A stretch of DNA of 64,000 nucleotides, from NCBI RefSeq assembly GCF_001612725.1, contig NZ_BDAZ01000017.1:300754-364753 (forward strand). The letters are read 5' to 3'. A model generated the notes under the pieces. That model did no database searches. It saw only the letters and a list, made by a program, of their open reading frames with translations, and was not told where the DNA came from. The position numbers and the translations under genes were made by a program. Source of the stretch: Nocardia anaemiae NBRC 100462. GTDB lineage: Bacteria > Actinomycetota > Actinomycetes > Mycobacteriales > Mycobacteriaceae. This document shows, one piece after another, positions 44,649-54,145 of the stretch. Every line of letters starts with the position of its first letter. Position 1 is the stretch's first letter.

Positions 44649-46682
44649 CTACAGCGGATTCCCTTTGAACCAATCGAACAGTCCATGATCGGTCTTGGGA
44701 CGGTTGGAGGGGGAATCGGGACCGACGGAAGAAGCTTGGATGGCGATGTCGCTGCTCTGATCCAACGCAACGAGCGTCGGCGAGGGATCGGTGACGCAGG
44801 TGACGACGGTCGTGCCATTTCGAGTCGCCGGTTGCTCGGGAGCCGCTGTGCCGTCGCACGCGCGCCCGCCGGACTTCCTCATGACACCATCGAAAAACTG
44901 GGTCGCGATCGCATGGTTGGGGAATTGGAAGAACATTGCTGTCGGCGTACCGAACTCGTCGCCGAAGCATAGAACGGCGGCAGTCGCATCGCTCTCGGGT
45001 GCCTCGTGTCGACAGTATCGCCTGTCGTAGGCCTTGGGCAGTTCGGCGATCAGAGCGCGGTCGGCCTCGGTGTAGAAGTCCGGGTCCCTCGGAGTGGTCC
45101 GGAATTGCGAATTCCCCTCTCCCGTGTCGTGCACTGTCCAGTACAAGTTGGCGCTACCGCCCACCGACTCGGTGAAGGAGAAAACCGCCATGCTCATGGC
45201 CGCGTCGTCGGTCTGGATCACCTCCGCGGTCGGCGGTGTCGTCGTGTCATTCGTGAAGCAGGCCATTCGCCCGACCTCCCTGCCTGCCCTCGTCGCGGGG
45301 CCGTCGTGGCCGGGCGGATACCCCGGACAACTGCTGGCGGGTGGCACCAAGCCGCGATAGACCTTGTCCATTGCGTCGGCGTTGGGAAACAGGGAGAACT
45401 CCCCGCTGGGCACACGGATTTCGGGAATCTCGTCGCAGGAGAGATGGGCTTTCTCCCCGAGAATCGCCTGTGGGTTCCGGTGGTGACAGATGGTGCCGTC
45501 GTACGGATCTTCCAGAAGCTTCAGCAGGGTGATGTCGGCATCGGTGAAATCGGATTTCGCCGCTGGTGGAGTCGGTGGGGTCGGTGGTGCGGACTTGTGG
45601 AGCAGCGGCCATGCTCCGACGGCCACGACAGCCGCGACGGCTGCGGCAGCGGCGATCCAGAGGCGGCGTGGCTGGCGCCTGCGGGCCGAGACAGATCGCG
45701 CCCGGGGCGTGGAGGTCGCCCGGGGCGTGGGATGCGCCGCCACGGTGGGATCGTATTGGCATGCGGCAAGGGGACTGTCGTCTTCGGCGTCGCCGGGAGA
45801 CGATGCCAGTGCGGCGTAGGCGGCGGCGGCCAGTTCACCGGCGCTGGCATAGCGTTTATCGGGCGACTTCGCCATTCCGCGCGCGACGACAGCGTCGATC
45901 GAGACGGGGATCCCTGGTGCGTAGCTGCTCGTTCGGGGTGGACGTTCGACCATGTGGGCCCGCATGATGGCGGCGTCGCCACCGTCGGTCGAGTAAGGGC
46001 GAGTTCCGGTCAGGCATTCGTGCAACACGCACGCCAGGGCATAAACATCGACAGCCGGGGTAGCTGGGCCGGTTCGGAAACGTTCGGGTGCCATGTAGTT
46101 GAACGAGCCGATCGCCGATCCGGTCTGGGTCAGGCGTTCGTCGGTGTTCGTGTTGGCCAGGCCGAAGTCGGCCAGGTAGGCGAACCCGTCGTGGGTGAGC
46201 AGGATATTGTCCGGCTTGATGTCACGATGGATCAGGCCGTCGTGGTGTGCGGCGTCGAGTCCGGCTGCGATCTGGCTGATCACCGAGACAGCTTGCTCGG
46301 GCGACAGCGGGCCGTGGGCTCTCAGCACGGTGCGGAGGCTGTCGCCGTGCACGAGTCGCATGTCGATGTAGAGCAGCCCGTCGATCTCACCGTAGTCGTG
46401 GATCGGGATGACATGGGGCTCCTGCAGCAGCGCCGCGATGTGGGATTCGCGCCGGAATCGGGCCCGGTAGACCGGGTCGTCGGCCAGCTGTTCGGGCAGC
46501 ACTTTCACTGCGACCACCCGGCCCTTGGTGGTGTCGAGCGCCTCGAATACCCGCCCCATCCCACCGGACCCGATCAGCCGCCGCAAGCGATATTTCCCGA
46601 ACGTCGACCCTGGCATCAGTGGCGGCCGTAGCGTGTTCACGACTGCGGCCTTTTCGGCGAAAGCGCGACCCCGCTGCCACAC
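44649..46682 (-). CDS. membrane Ser/Thr protein kinase with novel sensor domain
   Basis: A 677-residue receptor-type kinase. The kinase domain covers about 26-290: GSGGMGRVFEA (P-loop), Lys60 in VVAVKVL, HRDIKPDN (Asp154), DFGLAN (172-174) and GSFNYMAPERF. A proline/arginine juxtamembrane segment leads to one membrane span (LWIAAAAAVAAVVAVGAWPLL, about 341-361). The extracytoplasmic part (about 370-677) has several Cys and paired repeats (ICHHRNPQA, then YCRHEAPES), and is not PASTA. GTG 46682 follows GAAGGGG. The extracellular domain looks duplicated, a possible ligand sensor. Confidence 0.92.
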   Translation of the reverse strand: MWQRGRAFAEKAAVVNTLRPPLMPGSTFGKYRLRRLIGSGGMGRVFEALDTTKGRVVAVKVLPEQLADDPVYRARFRRESHIAALLQEPHVIPIHDYGEIDGLLYIDMRLVHGDSLRTVLRAHGPLSPEQAVSVISQIAAGLDAAHHDGLIHRDIKPDNILLTHDGFAYLADFGLANTNTDERLTQTGSAIGSFNYMAPERFRTGPATPAVDVYALACVLHECLTGTRPYSTDGGDAAIMRAHMVERPPRTSSYAPGIPVSIDAVVARGMAKSPDKRYASAGELAAAAYAALASSPGDAEDDSPLAACQYDPTVAAHPTPRATSTPRARSVSARRRQPRRLWIAAAAAVAAVVAVGAWPLLHKSAPPTPPTPPAAKSDFTDADITLLKLLEDPYDGTICHHRNPQAILGEKAHLSCDEIPEIRVPSGEFSLFPNADAMDKVYRGLVPPASSCPGYPPGHDGPATRAGREVGRMACFTNDTTTPPTAEVIQTDDAAMSMAVFSFTESVGGSANLYWTVHDTGEGNSQFRTTPRDPDFYTEADRALIAELPKAYDRRYCRHEAPESDATAAVLCFGDEFGTPTAMFFQFPNHAIATQFFDGVMRKSGGRACDGTAAPEQPATRNGTTVVTCVTDPSPTLVALDQSSDIAIQASSVGPDSPSNRPKTDHGLFDWFKGNPL

Positions 46683-46685
46683 GAT

Positions 46686-47597
46686 CTATGCCCCTTCGCG
46701 TCGTAATTCGACAGTGGTGGCCTGCGTGCTACGACTGCTCGAGAATCGACCGGCTCTCGCGTCGACACATCCAGCGAATGCTGATGACGCACTGCTGATG
46801 TCGGCACCGTCTCGTTCCACAGCCTCGCCTGGAGGATTCGGTTCCCCGCGTGCCGCGCGCAGCGTACGGCACGCGGCCGGTACTGCCATCGCTCCGACGA
46901 ACGGGCAGCCGGAGAACGCCTGCAGAAACTCGCGTCCGGGTGGATACGGCAACGGCACTGCCCGAGCGGCCCGCGGACGGCACGCTGGCCGGACCGCCAC
47001 CACCCGTGCGTTGGGGTCGAGTGCAAAGCTCATCGCCTCCGCGACCAGTTCGCGGCCCTTCTCGTAGAGAAAGGTGTAACGCCGCGGGTGGCATCGGCTC
47101 GGTCGCGAACCTCCGTGACAAAGGTGGACGACATTCCTGAACTCCTGGGAAGCTGGTTCGTGTATCGGTGCGCGATGGGTGAGGTCTGCCGCTTCGTTGT
47201 CGCAGCCTCGAGAAGAATCTTCGACGTCGGCGCTCGTCCCGAATAGCCACCATAGGTGGAGATCGTTTTCACCCTGGGGCAACATCTCACGCCCTGGGTG
47301 GCGCACAGAACGGCTGGTCGGCGGCGATTCCACCATCAGATGGCGGACCAACTCGGCGACCAACGCCTCGATGATCCGCACCGCCACACCCCTGCCCCGT
47401 TCCGGGTCGGCCGAACCGGGCTGGAGATCGAAAGGTGCAGTGCTACAGGATAGTTCAGCTCGCGGAAGCATCGCATCCAGTCCGCCGACGGCTGCCCCAC
47501 CTACCATGCAGCCCATGTCCGCGACCGGGCGGTCATAGACCCGTATCGGGACCGAGGTCGGCGAGAGCATCACCCGATCGGCCACGTCCGGCGACAC
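46686..47597 (-). CDS. doubtful open frame upstream of the kinase
   Basis: A 303-codon frame ends 3 bp before the kinase start. One stretch (DPERGRGVAVRIIEALVAEL) resembles the end of an anti-sigma-type ATPase domain, but the rest is Arg/Ser/Ala-rich with no family pattern. Frames on the other strand are equally open. It could be a decayed gene or non-coding. If it is non-coding, 46683-47603 is an intergenic region of about 0.9 kb. Confidence 0.25.
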   Translation of the reverse strand: MSPDVADRVMLSPTSVPIRVYDRPVADMGCMVGGAAVGGLDAMLPRAELSCSTAPFDLQPGSADPERGRGVAVRIIEALVAELVRHLMVESPPTSRSVRHPGREMLPQGENDLHLWWLFGTSADVEDSSRGCDNEAADLTHRAPIHEPASQEFRNVVHLCHGGSRPSRCHPRRYTFLYEKGRELVAEAMSFALDPNARVVAVRPACRPRAARAVPLPYPPGREFLQAFSGCPFVGAMAVPAACRTLRAARGEPNPPGEAVERDGADISSASSAFAGCVDARAGRFSSSRSTQATTVELRREGA

Positions 47598-47603
47598 TGA
47601 AAA

Positions 47604-47620
47604 GACCGTCTAAGACGGTC
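47604..47620. terminator. 7-bp hairpin
   Basis: GACCGTC and GACGGTC form a perfect 7-bp stem with a TAA triloop, 47 bp beyond the larger hairpin downstream of the tRNA. It could act as a secondary terminator for the minus strand. Confidence 0.4.
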
Positions 47621-47666
47621 CACAAAGCAAGCTCTCCCCGTTGGCAAGATGCACCTGGAATACAAG

Positions 47667-47694
47667 AAAGACCCGGCATACATACCGGGTCTTT
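47667..47694 (-). terminator. intrinsic terminator of the tRNA-Ala gene
   Basis: AAAGACCCGG (47667-47676) and CCGGGTCTTT (47685-47694) form a perfect 10-bp stem around an 8-nt loop. On the minus strand it lies 17 bp after the tRNA 3' end, with A/T pairs at the base followed by a T-rich stretch. Confidence 0.85.
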
Positions 47695-47710
47695 ACCTAC
47701 ATAAACTAAG

Positions 47711-47783
47711 TGGAGCTAAGGGGACTCGAACCCCTGACCCCCACACTGCCAGTGTGGTGCGCTACCAGCTGCGCCATAGCCCC
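47711..47783 (-). tRNA. tRNA-Ala (anticodon GGC)
   Basis: The reverse complement begins GGGGCTATGG and ends TTAGCTCCA without an encoded CCA, 73 nt in all. The arms pair: acceptor GGGGCTA/TAGCTCC, D-arm GCGC-agctggta-GCGC, anticodon stem CCACA/TGTGG around CTGGCAG (GGC at the centre), and T-arm AGGGG-TTCGAGT-CCCCT. A terminator follows. Confidence 0.95.
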
Positions 47784-47905
47784 GAATGGGTTGCCGTCGG
47801 GTTTCCCTGACTGCCTGAACGAAGTTACACCACTGGCGTGTCGGCAACCAAATCGCCTTGATTCGGGGGTGGCGGAGAGGGTTGTTCGACCGTAGACTCG
47901 AACAC

Positions 47906-49399
47906 ATGTTCGATAGCGATGATCTCGCATCCTTGGACTTCGGGGCCATGACAGACGACGGGTTGATCGAGGCCTTGCGGGCGGCGCATGGGCGGGCGGC
48001 GGTGGCGCAGGCGGCCGAGGTGTTCGCGGTGCGGGAGTTGTATCGACGGCATCGCGCCGAGAGTGCGGAGCCGGGGCCGGGCGGGGTTCGGGCTGGCGAG
48101 TTCGCGGCGAGTGAGGCCGCGGTGGCACTGCAGGTCGATGAGGGGACGGCGGGGGCGTTGATCGATATCGGTCTGGCACTGGAGGATTCGTTGCCGCGAA
48201 CGCGGGCCGCGTTCGCGGCGGGACGGATCGATCTGGCCAAGGTGCGGGTGATCGTGGACAACACCCGGGCGGTGGCGAGGGAGGTGTTGGACGCGTTGGA
48301 ACCGCGACTGCTCGAAGCGGCGGCGCGGAACAATCCGGTGCGGCTGCGGCAGGCGGCCCGACGATGGGCGGCGCGATTGGATCCCGGCGGCACACAGCGG
48401 CGGCGGGAGCTGCGGCAGGACGAACGCGACGTTCGGCTGCGAGCCGTGCAGGACAGCATGGCCGTATTCGACGGGCTACTCCCCGCGCCGGGTGCGCAGA
48501 CCGTGGCGATGCGGCTGCGCGAGATGAGTATGCAGGTGTGCGGATCGGATGCGCGGACTATGCCGCAGCGGCGGGCGGACGCCCTGGTGGCGCTGGCGGA
48601 TGGTTCCGGGCGGCTGAAATGCCAGTGCGGACGCGGTGAACGTTGTCCGAAGTTCGGTATGCCGATCGAACAACCGCGCAAGCCCTTGATCCAGATCGGG
48701 ATTCCCGCGGACACGCTGCTCGGAATGCAGGAGGCTCCGGCGTTTCTGGCCGGGTACGGGCCGATCGATGCGGCACTGGCCCGGATTCTGGCCGAACACG
48801 CACGCTTTCAGGTCATTCCGGAACGCGCGAACGTCGACGACGAGGCGGAGGCGCTGCAGTGGCGGCCATCGCCTCGGCTGGAGCGCGAGGTGCGCGCGGT
48901 CGACGGCATGTGCCGCTTTCCCGGATGCGTCATGCCCGCCGCCGAATCCGAACTCGACCACAATCATCCCTTCGACCACCAGCGGCCCGATCGCGGCGGA
49001 CACACCATCCGCACCAACCTTGCCGCACTCTGCACCCGGCACCATCGCCTGAAAACGTTGGCGGACAGCAAAAGACTGCCCTGGCGCGTCTGGCGCACCG
49101 ATCCGGACCGCCTCCAATGGACCGTGCCGACCGGCGATGTCCACTCCACAATCCGCGAGGGCGCGCGATACCTGTTTCCGCGCACCGACACCGACGCCCC
49201 CGTCACCCCCTACACCGGCCGTCCCCACTCCGAATCCCCTCCCGCAATCCCCATCCGCTCTACCGACCGACCACCCGCCGAAGACATCGCCTATCCGCTC
49301 GACGGCTACATAGTCATCCACGGCCAACTACGGCGAATCCGCCCCGAAGACGAGATCCCCGACGACCACCCCGAGCCAGCCCAGTTCCGCGGCCACTGA
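47906..49399 (+). CDS. DUF222 / HNH endonuclease family protein (13E12-like)
   Basis: A 497-residue protein. The N-terminal DUF222 domain covers about 10-330 (AQAAEVFAVRELYRRH, SEAAVALQVDEGTAGALIDIG, FAAGRIDLAKVRVIVDNT). The C-terminal HNH domain reads GMCRFPGCVMPAAESELDHNHPF, then GGHTIRTNLAALCTRHHRLKT, with the Cys pairs, the DH pair and the terminal HH. The family is multi-copy in mycobacteria and Nocardia and resembles mobile or homing nucleases. ATG 47906 follows the divergent tRNA by 122 bp. The long proline-rich tail ends PEPAQFRGH. Confidence 0.9.
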   Translation: MFDSDDLASLDFGAMTDDGLIEALRAAHGRAAVAQAAEVFAVRELYRRHRAESAEPGPGGVRAGEFAASEAAVALQVDEGTAGALIDIGLALEDSLPRTRAAFAAGRIDLAKVRVIVDNTRAVAREVLDALEPRLLEAAARNNPVRLRQAARRWAARLDPGGTQRRRELRQDERDVRLRAVQDSMAVFDGLLPAPGAQTVAMRLREMSMQVCGSDARTMPQRRADALVALADGSGRLKCQCGRGERCPKFGMPIEQPRKPLIQIGIPADTLLGMQEAPAFLAGYGPIDAALARILAEHARFQVIPERANVDDEAEALQWRPSPRLEREVRAVDGMCRFPGCVMPAAESELDHNHPFDHQRPDRGGHTIRTNLAALCTRHHRLKTLADSKRLPWRVWRTDPDRLQWTVPTGDVHSTIREGARYLFPRTDTDAPVTPYTGRPHSESPPAIPIRSTDRPPAEDIAYPLDGYIVIHGQLRRIRPEDEIPDDHPEPAQFRGH

Positions 49400-49462
49400 C
49401 CGGCCATTCGGCTCCGATCGAGTCCCCGTGGCTGCCCGGCCCCGCCCTTCCGCTCCGATCAG

Positions 49463-49688
49463 TAAGCAGGGGCTGTCGGATACCGATCCACGCCGAGCGG
49501 CTAGCAGGGGCTATCGGGTACCGACCCGTTCCAAGCGGCTAGCAGGGACTATTGGATACCGACCCGCTCGAGCAGCTAGCAGGGGCTATCGGGTACCGAC
49601 CCGCTCGAGCAGCTAGCAGGGGCTGTCGGGCCCGATCCACTCGGAGCGGCTAGCGGGGTTGTCCGGATGCCGGATCCACTCCAAGCAG
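49463..49688. repeat. tandem repeat, six units of 37-39 bp
   Basis: Units begin at about 49463, 49501, 49539, 49576, 49613 and 49650, each opening CTAGCAGGGGCT or a variant and containing GGTACCGACCCG and a (C/A)GAGCAG-type end. Lengths vary (37, 38, 39), so the array is not maintained as a reading frame. Units 3-5 are most alike. A degenerate seventh unit may start at 49689. It lies 64 bp after the HNH gene. Confidence 0.85.
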
Positions 49689-50892
<1,204 letters not shown>

Positions 50893-50907
50893 GCCCGAAT
50901 AGACCTG

Positions 50908-50940
50908 ACGGGGTCCGTGCCTGCTGGCACGGACCCCGTT
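50908..50940 (+). terminator. intrinsic terminator of rpf
   Basis: ACGGGGTCCGTGCC (50908-50921) and GGCACGGACCCCGT (50926-50939) form a perfect 14-bp stem with a TGCT loop, 15 bp after the stop codon and followed by T residues. Confidence 0.9.
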
Positions 50941-51289
50941 GTCGTCAGCACCGTCGAACGAATTCGCCAGTGCCGGAATTATTTCCAGCAACCCGGTGAG
51001 CAACCGCCGTCCAATTCCGCCGAACATCCGCCCCCATCGGAATCGAAACCTCCTCTGCGGCGGCCTAATTCATAATGCCCACCCCACCTCCAAATGCTTG
51101 TGGCGTCAACCAATAGTCCCACTCATCGGTACCGTTCATTCCAATCGCGCAAATCGAGCGTTCTCATGGTCCGAAACACCTGCGGGCAGTGATCCATCTC
51201 ACTACCCTGTGTCCACCCGGCAACTCGTCCTGATCCACATACGGTTCAGGTCCTTTACGAAATGCCGTGGCTAGAAAGGCATCTCGACC
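50941..51289. other. intergenic region upstream of the MFS gene
   Basis: About 350 bp between the rpf terminator and the MFS start. No gene or repeat is seen. It should hold the MFS promoter; GAAAGG about 14 bp before the ATG is the probable ribosome site. Confidence 0.5.
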
Positions 51290-53248
51290 ATGAGCTCGAC
51301 CCAGACCGCAGATCCCCCGACCCTGCTCACGGGGCTGTGGCAACGCAAGCTACCGCACTATCCAGATACACCCGCCCGTTCCTGGTACCTGGCCGTCGTG
51401 GTCATCGCCTCGATCGCGCTCTACTACCAGTTGTTCGTCACCGGCGCCGTTGGCAATGAACTCATCGGCTACTTCGACCTGTCCTTCGCCTACTTCGTCT
51501 GGATCTTCATCATCGGCGCCGCCTTCGGCGCGGTGGCCTCGGTGCTGGCGGGCGTGCTGGATCGATGGGGGCGGGCGAATATCGTCGCCTACGGCGTGGT
51601 GATCTGCTCGCTGCTGACCCTGTTCGCGGTGCCCGCGACGACCACCAAGGAACAGTACCTATTGGTGTACTGCCTGGTCAGCATTGTCGAGGGTGCGGTG
51701 CTGGTGGCCACACCCGCACTGATTCGTGACTTCTCCCCGCAACTGGACCGGGCATCGGCAATGGGCTTCTGGACGCTGGGACCGGTCATCGGCGCCCTGG
51801 TCACCACACACATCTCCACCCACACGCTCGACGCGCATCCCGACTGGCAGTACCACTACCGGCTCTGCGGTGTAATCAGCCTCGTCATCGCGGTGGTAGC
51901 GGTGATCGGATTACGCGAGCTCAGTCCACAACTGCGCGACCAGATCATGGTGACATTGCGCGACCGTGCGCTGATCGAGGCCCGCGCCCGCGGTCTGGAC
52001 GTCAAGGAACTCGAGCAGGGTGTGTGGCGACAGATGTTGCGCCCCAACATCATCGGCTCGGCGTTGGCGATCAGCCTGTTCCTCGCCTTCTTCTACACCA
52101 TCGTGTCGTTCCTACCGGTGTATATGGCGACGAACTTCGGCTTCAGTCCGGCCAAAGCCAATGCGCTCGGCAACTGGTACTGGGCCGCCAATGCGGTCGC
52201 CTTGGTGCTGGCCGGGATCGTGTCGGACAAACTCAAGGTGCGCAAGCCGTTCATGATCGTCGGCGCGCTCATCAGCATCGTCGGCATGTACCTGTTCATC
52301 GGCTATACCGATCAGCCCGACACCGATTACTACTCGTTCGCAACCGTTTTCGTGATCATCGCGGTCGGCACGGGCATCGCCTACTCCACCTGGATGGCGA
52401 GCTTCACCGAAACGGTCGAGGCCCGTAATCCGGCCGCGACCGCGGTGGGTCTCGCGGTGTGGGGCGGCACGCTGCGCAGCGTCGTCACGGTGGTGCTGTT
52501 CGGGTTGTTGATCGTGGTGAACGCGGCCGGTCCGCTGGTCAATTACGGCCCGCGGCTGTCGGAGATCGCGCACAAGTACGCCCAGCAGCTCGCGACCATC
52601 CAGACGGTCGGCACGGAAACCCTTGCGGCACTGCAGCAGAACCCCGGTGATCAGGCCGCACAGGTAACCGCGCTGACCAAACTGACCGGCGCGTCACCGG
52701 TCGATATCCAGACCACCGTCGGTCTCAACACCCGCTACCCGCAGGAGGTGGCGACGCTGCAGGCCATCGATTCGGCGACACTGGCCACGCTGACCACGAA
52801 TCCGGCCGACGCGAACGCGGGTCTGGCGGCGGTCGGACAGGTCGCCAAGAAGTTCGGCATTCCGGTGGATCAGGCAATCGCACGTCTGCAAGCCGTGCAG
52901 CAGATTCCGGCCGCCGACCTCGCGGTGGCGGCGACCGTCGGGCCCAAACTGGCGCAGGCGACTACGCAATTGCAGTCGGTCGGCACCATTCCGGTCGATG
53001 ATCAGGCCTATCTGGGCGCACACGCCAAGGAAGTGCAGCAGGCGCAAGCCGATTCACCCGTGCAGTGGGAGCGCTGGTGGTGGATCTGCCTGGCCGCGCA
53101 GGTTGTGTTCCTGCCGTTCGTCTTCCTGATGGCGGGACACTGGAGTCCGAAGAAGGCGACCGCGCAGGCCAAGGCTCACGACGAACTCGTCGAGCGCGAA
53201 TTGGCCGAGATCGCGAAGGGTGAGCCGGAGCCGGAACCCGCCGGATAG
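51290..53248 (+). CDS. MFS transporter with a 175-residue extracytoplasmic insert
   Basis: A 652-residue carrier. Segments 1-11 lie within residues 30-418 and include GAAFGAVASVLAGVLDRWGR and VALVLAGIVSDKLKVRKPF, the two MFS loop motifs. Between VVTVVLFGLLIVVNAAGPLV and the last span (WWWICLAAQVVFLPFVFLMAG, about 597-617) lies a helical, Ala/Gln/Thr-rich insert (418-592) with repeats such as TIQTVGTETLAALQQNP, EVATLQAIDSATLATLTTNP and LQAVQQIPAADLAVAATV. The tail is charged (PEPEPAG). Substrate unknown. The insert would sit outside and could bind a ligand or partner. Confidence 0.88.
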   Translation: MSSTQTADPPTLLTGLWQRKLPHYPDTPARSWYLAVVVIASIALYYQLFVTGAVGNELIGYFDLSFAYFVWIFIIGAAFGAVASVLAGVLDRWGRANIVAYGVVICSLLTLFAVPATTTKEQYLLVYCLVSIVEGAVLVATPALIRDFSPQLDRASAMGFWTLGPVIGALVTTHISTHTLDAHPDWQYHYRLCGVISLVIAVVAVIGLRELSPQLRDQIMVTLRDRALIEARARGLDVKELEQGVWRQMLRPNIIGSALAISLFLAFFYTIVSFLPVYMATNFGFSPAKANALGNWYWAANAVALVLAGIVSDKLKVRKPFMIVGALISIVGMYLFIGYTDQPDTDYYSFATVFVIIAVGTGIAYSTWMASFTETVEARNPAATAVGLAVWGGTLRSVVTVVLFGLLIVVNAAGPLVNYGPRLSEIAHKYAQQLATIQTVGTETLAALQQNPGDQAAQVTALTKLTGASPVDIQTTVGLNTRYPQEVATLQAIDSATLATLTTNPADANAGLAAVGQVAKKFGIPVDQAIARLQAVQQIPAADLAVAATVGPKLAQATTQLQSVGTIPVDDQAYLGAHAKEVQQAQADSPVQWERWWWICLAAQVVFLPFVFLMAGHWSPKKATAQAKAHDELVERELAEIAKGEPEPEPAG

Positions 53249-53253
53249 GTGCG

Positions 53254-53281
53254 TCGTGCCGGGCGGTTGCGCCCGGCACGA
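53254..53281. terminator. bidirectional terminator
   Basis: TCGTGCCGGGCG (53254-53265) and CGCCCGGCACGA (53270-53281) form a perfect 12-bp stem with a GTTG loop. It fills the gap between the converging MFS (ends 53248) and DsbA-like (ends 53282) genes. Confidence 0.85.
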
Positions 53282-54019
53282 TCACTTGGTCAGGTCGAGG
53301 ACCCATTCGTGGTTGTTCACGTCGACCTTGTTCTTGCCGTCGAACACGGCGGGCGTGGCGACCTCGCCGTTGGCATCGGTCAGCGCGGCGCGTGCCATTT
53401 GTGCGTGGATCTTCGCCGCGTCGAGTTTCGCGCCGGAGCTGATGCACTGCACCGCCTCCAGCGAGGCGCCCGATTCCTTCGCGACATTCGCGAGATCGTC
53501 ATTGCTGAGATCCGCGCCGCCTTCCTTCGGCTGCTTCGAGGTGAACAGCAGCGCGTGGAATTTCGAATACACCGGACCCGAACCGGTATCGGCGACACAC
53601 TCGTTCGCGGCGACCGCGCGGGTCGAATAGTCCTTGCTCTTCGACTTCGGGTCGAGGAAGGTCACGAGGTGGTAGCGGACGGCGAGTTTGCCCGCATCCA
53701 GCTGCTGCGCGATCTCCTGACCGTAGAGCCGTTCCAGCGCACCGCAGGACGGGCACAGCGGGTCCTCGTACACATCGATGGTCTTCACCGCGTCGGGGCG
53801 ACCGAGGAGAATCGTGCCGTTGTTCTGATCCAGGACCGCGTGCACGTCCGCGCTGTGCACCGACCCGTATCCGTCATTGCGGATCGTGGCGTCGTCGCGC
53901 CCCCACCGGAAGGCCAGGATCACGATCAACACGATGAGCGCGAGCGCCACGCCACCCAGGGCATATGTGGTCGCACTGGACATCGGCCGCGGCGTGTACT
54001 TCGATCCCGAATCGCTCAC
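53282..54019 (-). CDS. membrane-anchored DsbA-like thiol:disulfide protein
   Basis: A 245-residue protein with one N-terminal membrane anchor (TYALGGVALALIVLIVILAF), then a thioredoxin-fold domain outside the membrane: AVKTIDVYEDPLCPSCGALE (active-site CPSC), a helical insert with two further Cys (ANECVADTG, QCISSGA), and VATPAVFDGKNKVDV (cis-proline TP). It resembles the mycobacterial DsbA-type oxidoreductases that pair with VKOR. Start GTG 54019. It converges on the MFS gene through a shared terminator. Confidence 0.88.
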   Translation of the reverse strand: MSDSGSKYTPRPMSSATTYALGGVALALIVLIVILAFRWGRDDATIRNDGYGSVHSADVHAVLDQNNGTILLGRPDAVKTIDVYEDPLCPSCGALERLYGQEIAQQLDAGKLAVRYHLVTFLDPKSKSKDYSTRAVAANECVADTGSGPVYSKFHALLFTSKQPKEGGADLSNDDLANVAKESGASLEAVQCISSGAKLDAAKIHAQMARAALTDANGEVATPAVFDGKNKVDVNNHEWVLDLTK

Positions 54020-54145
54020 CCCGACCACTCTGCCCCAACCGAACCCCACCCCGTGCACGGGGTGGGTTCTGGACCGTTGATCACCATGTATGCCTGCAGG
54101 CAACGTCGAGAGCGCCTCCGGGGTTACATGATGATCAGACGGCCA

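Noticed and set aside
45006..46631. A 541-codon plus-strand frame
   Set aside because: It is antisense to the kinase domain, which has all catalytic motifs.
47711..49399. tRNA-associated integrative element
   Set aside because: No integrase and no duplicated tRNA 3' end were seen near tRNA-Ala; the HNH gene alone is not enough.
49463..49688. CRISPR array
   Set aside because: The units are contiguous and imperfect, with no unique spacers, and no cas genes are near.
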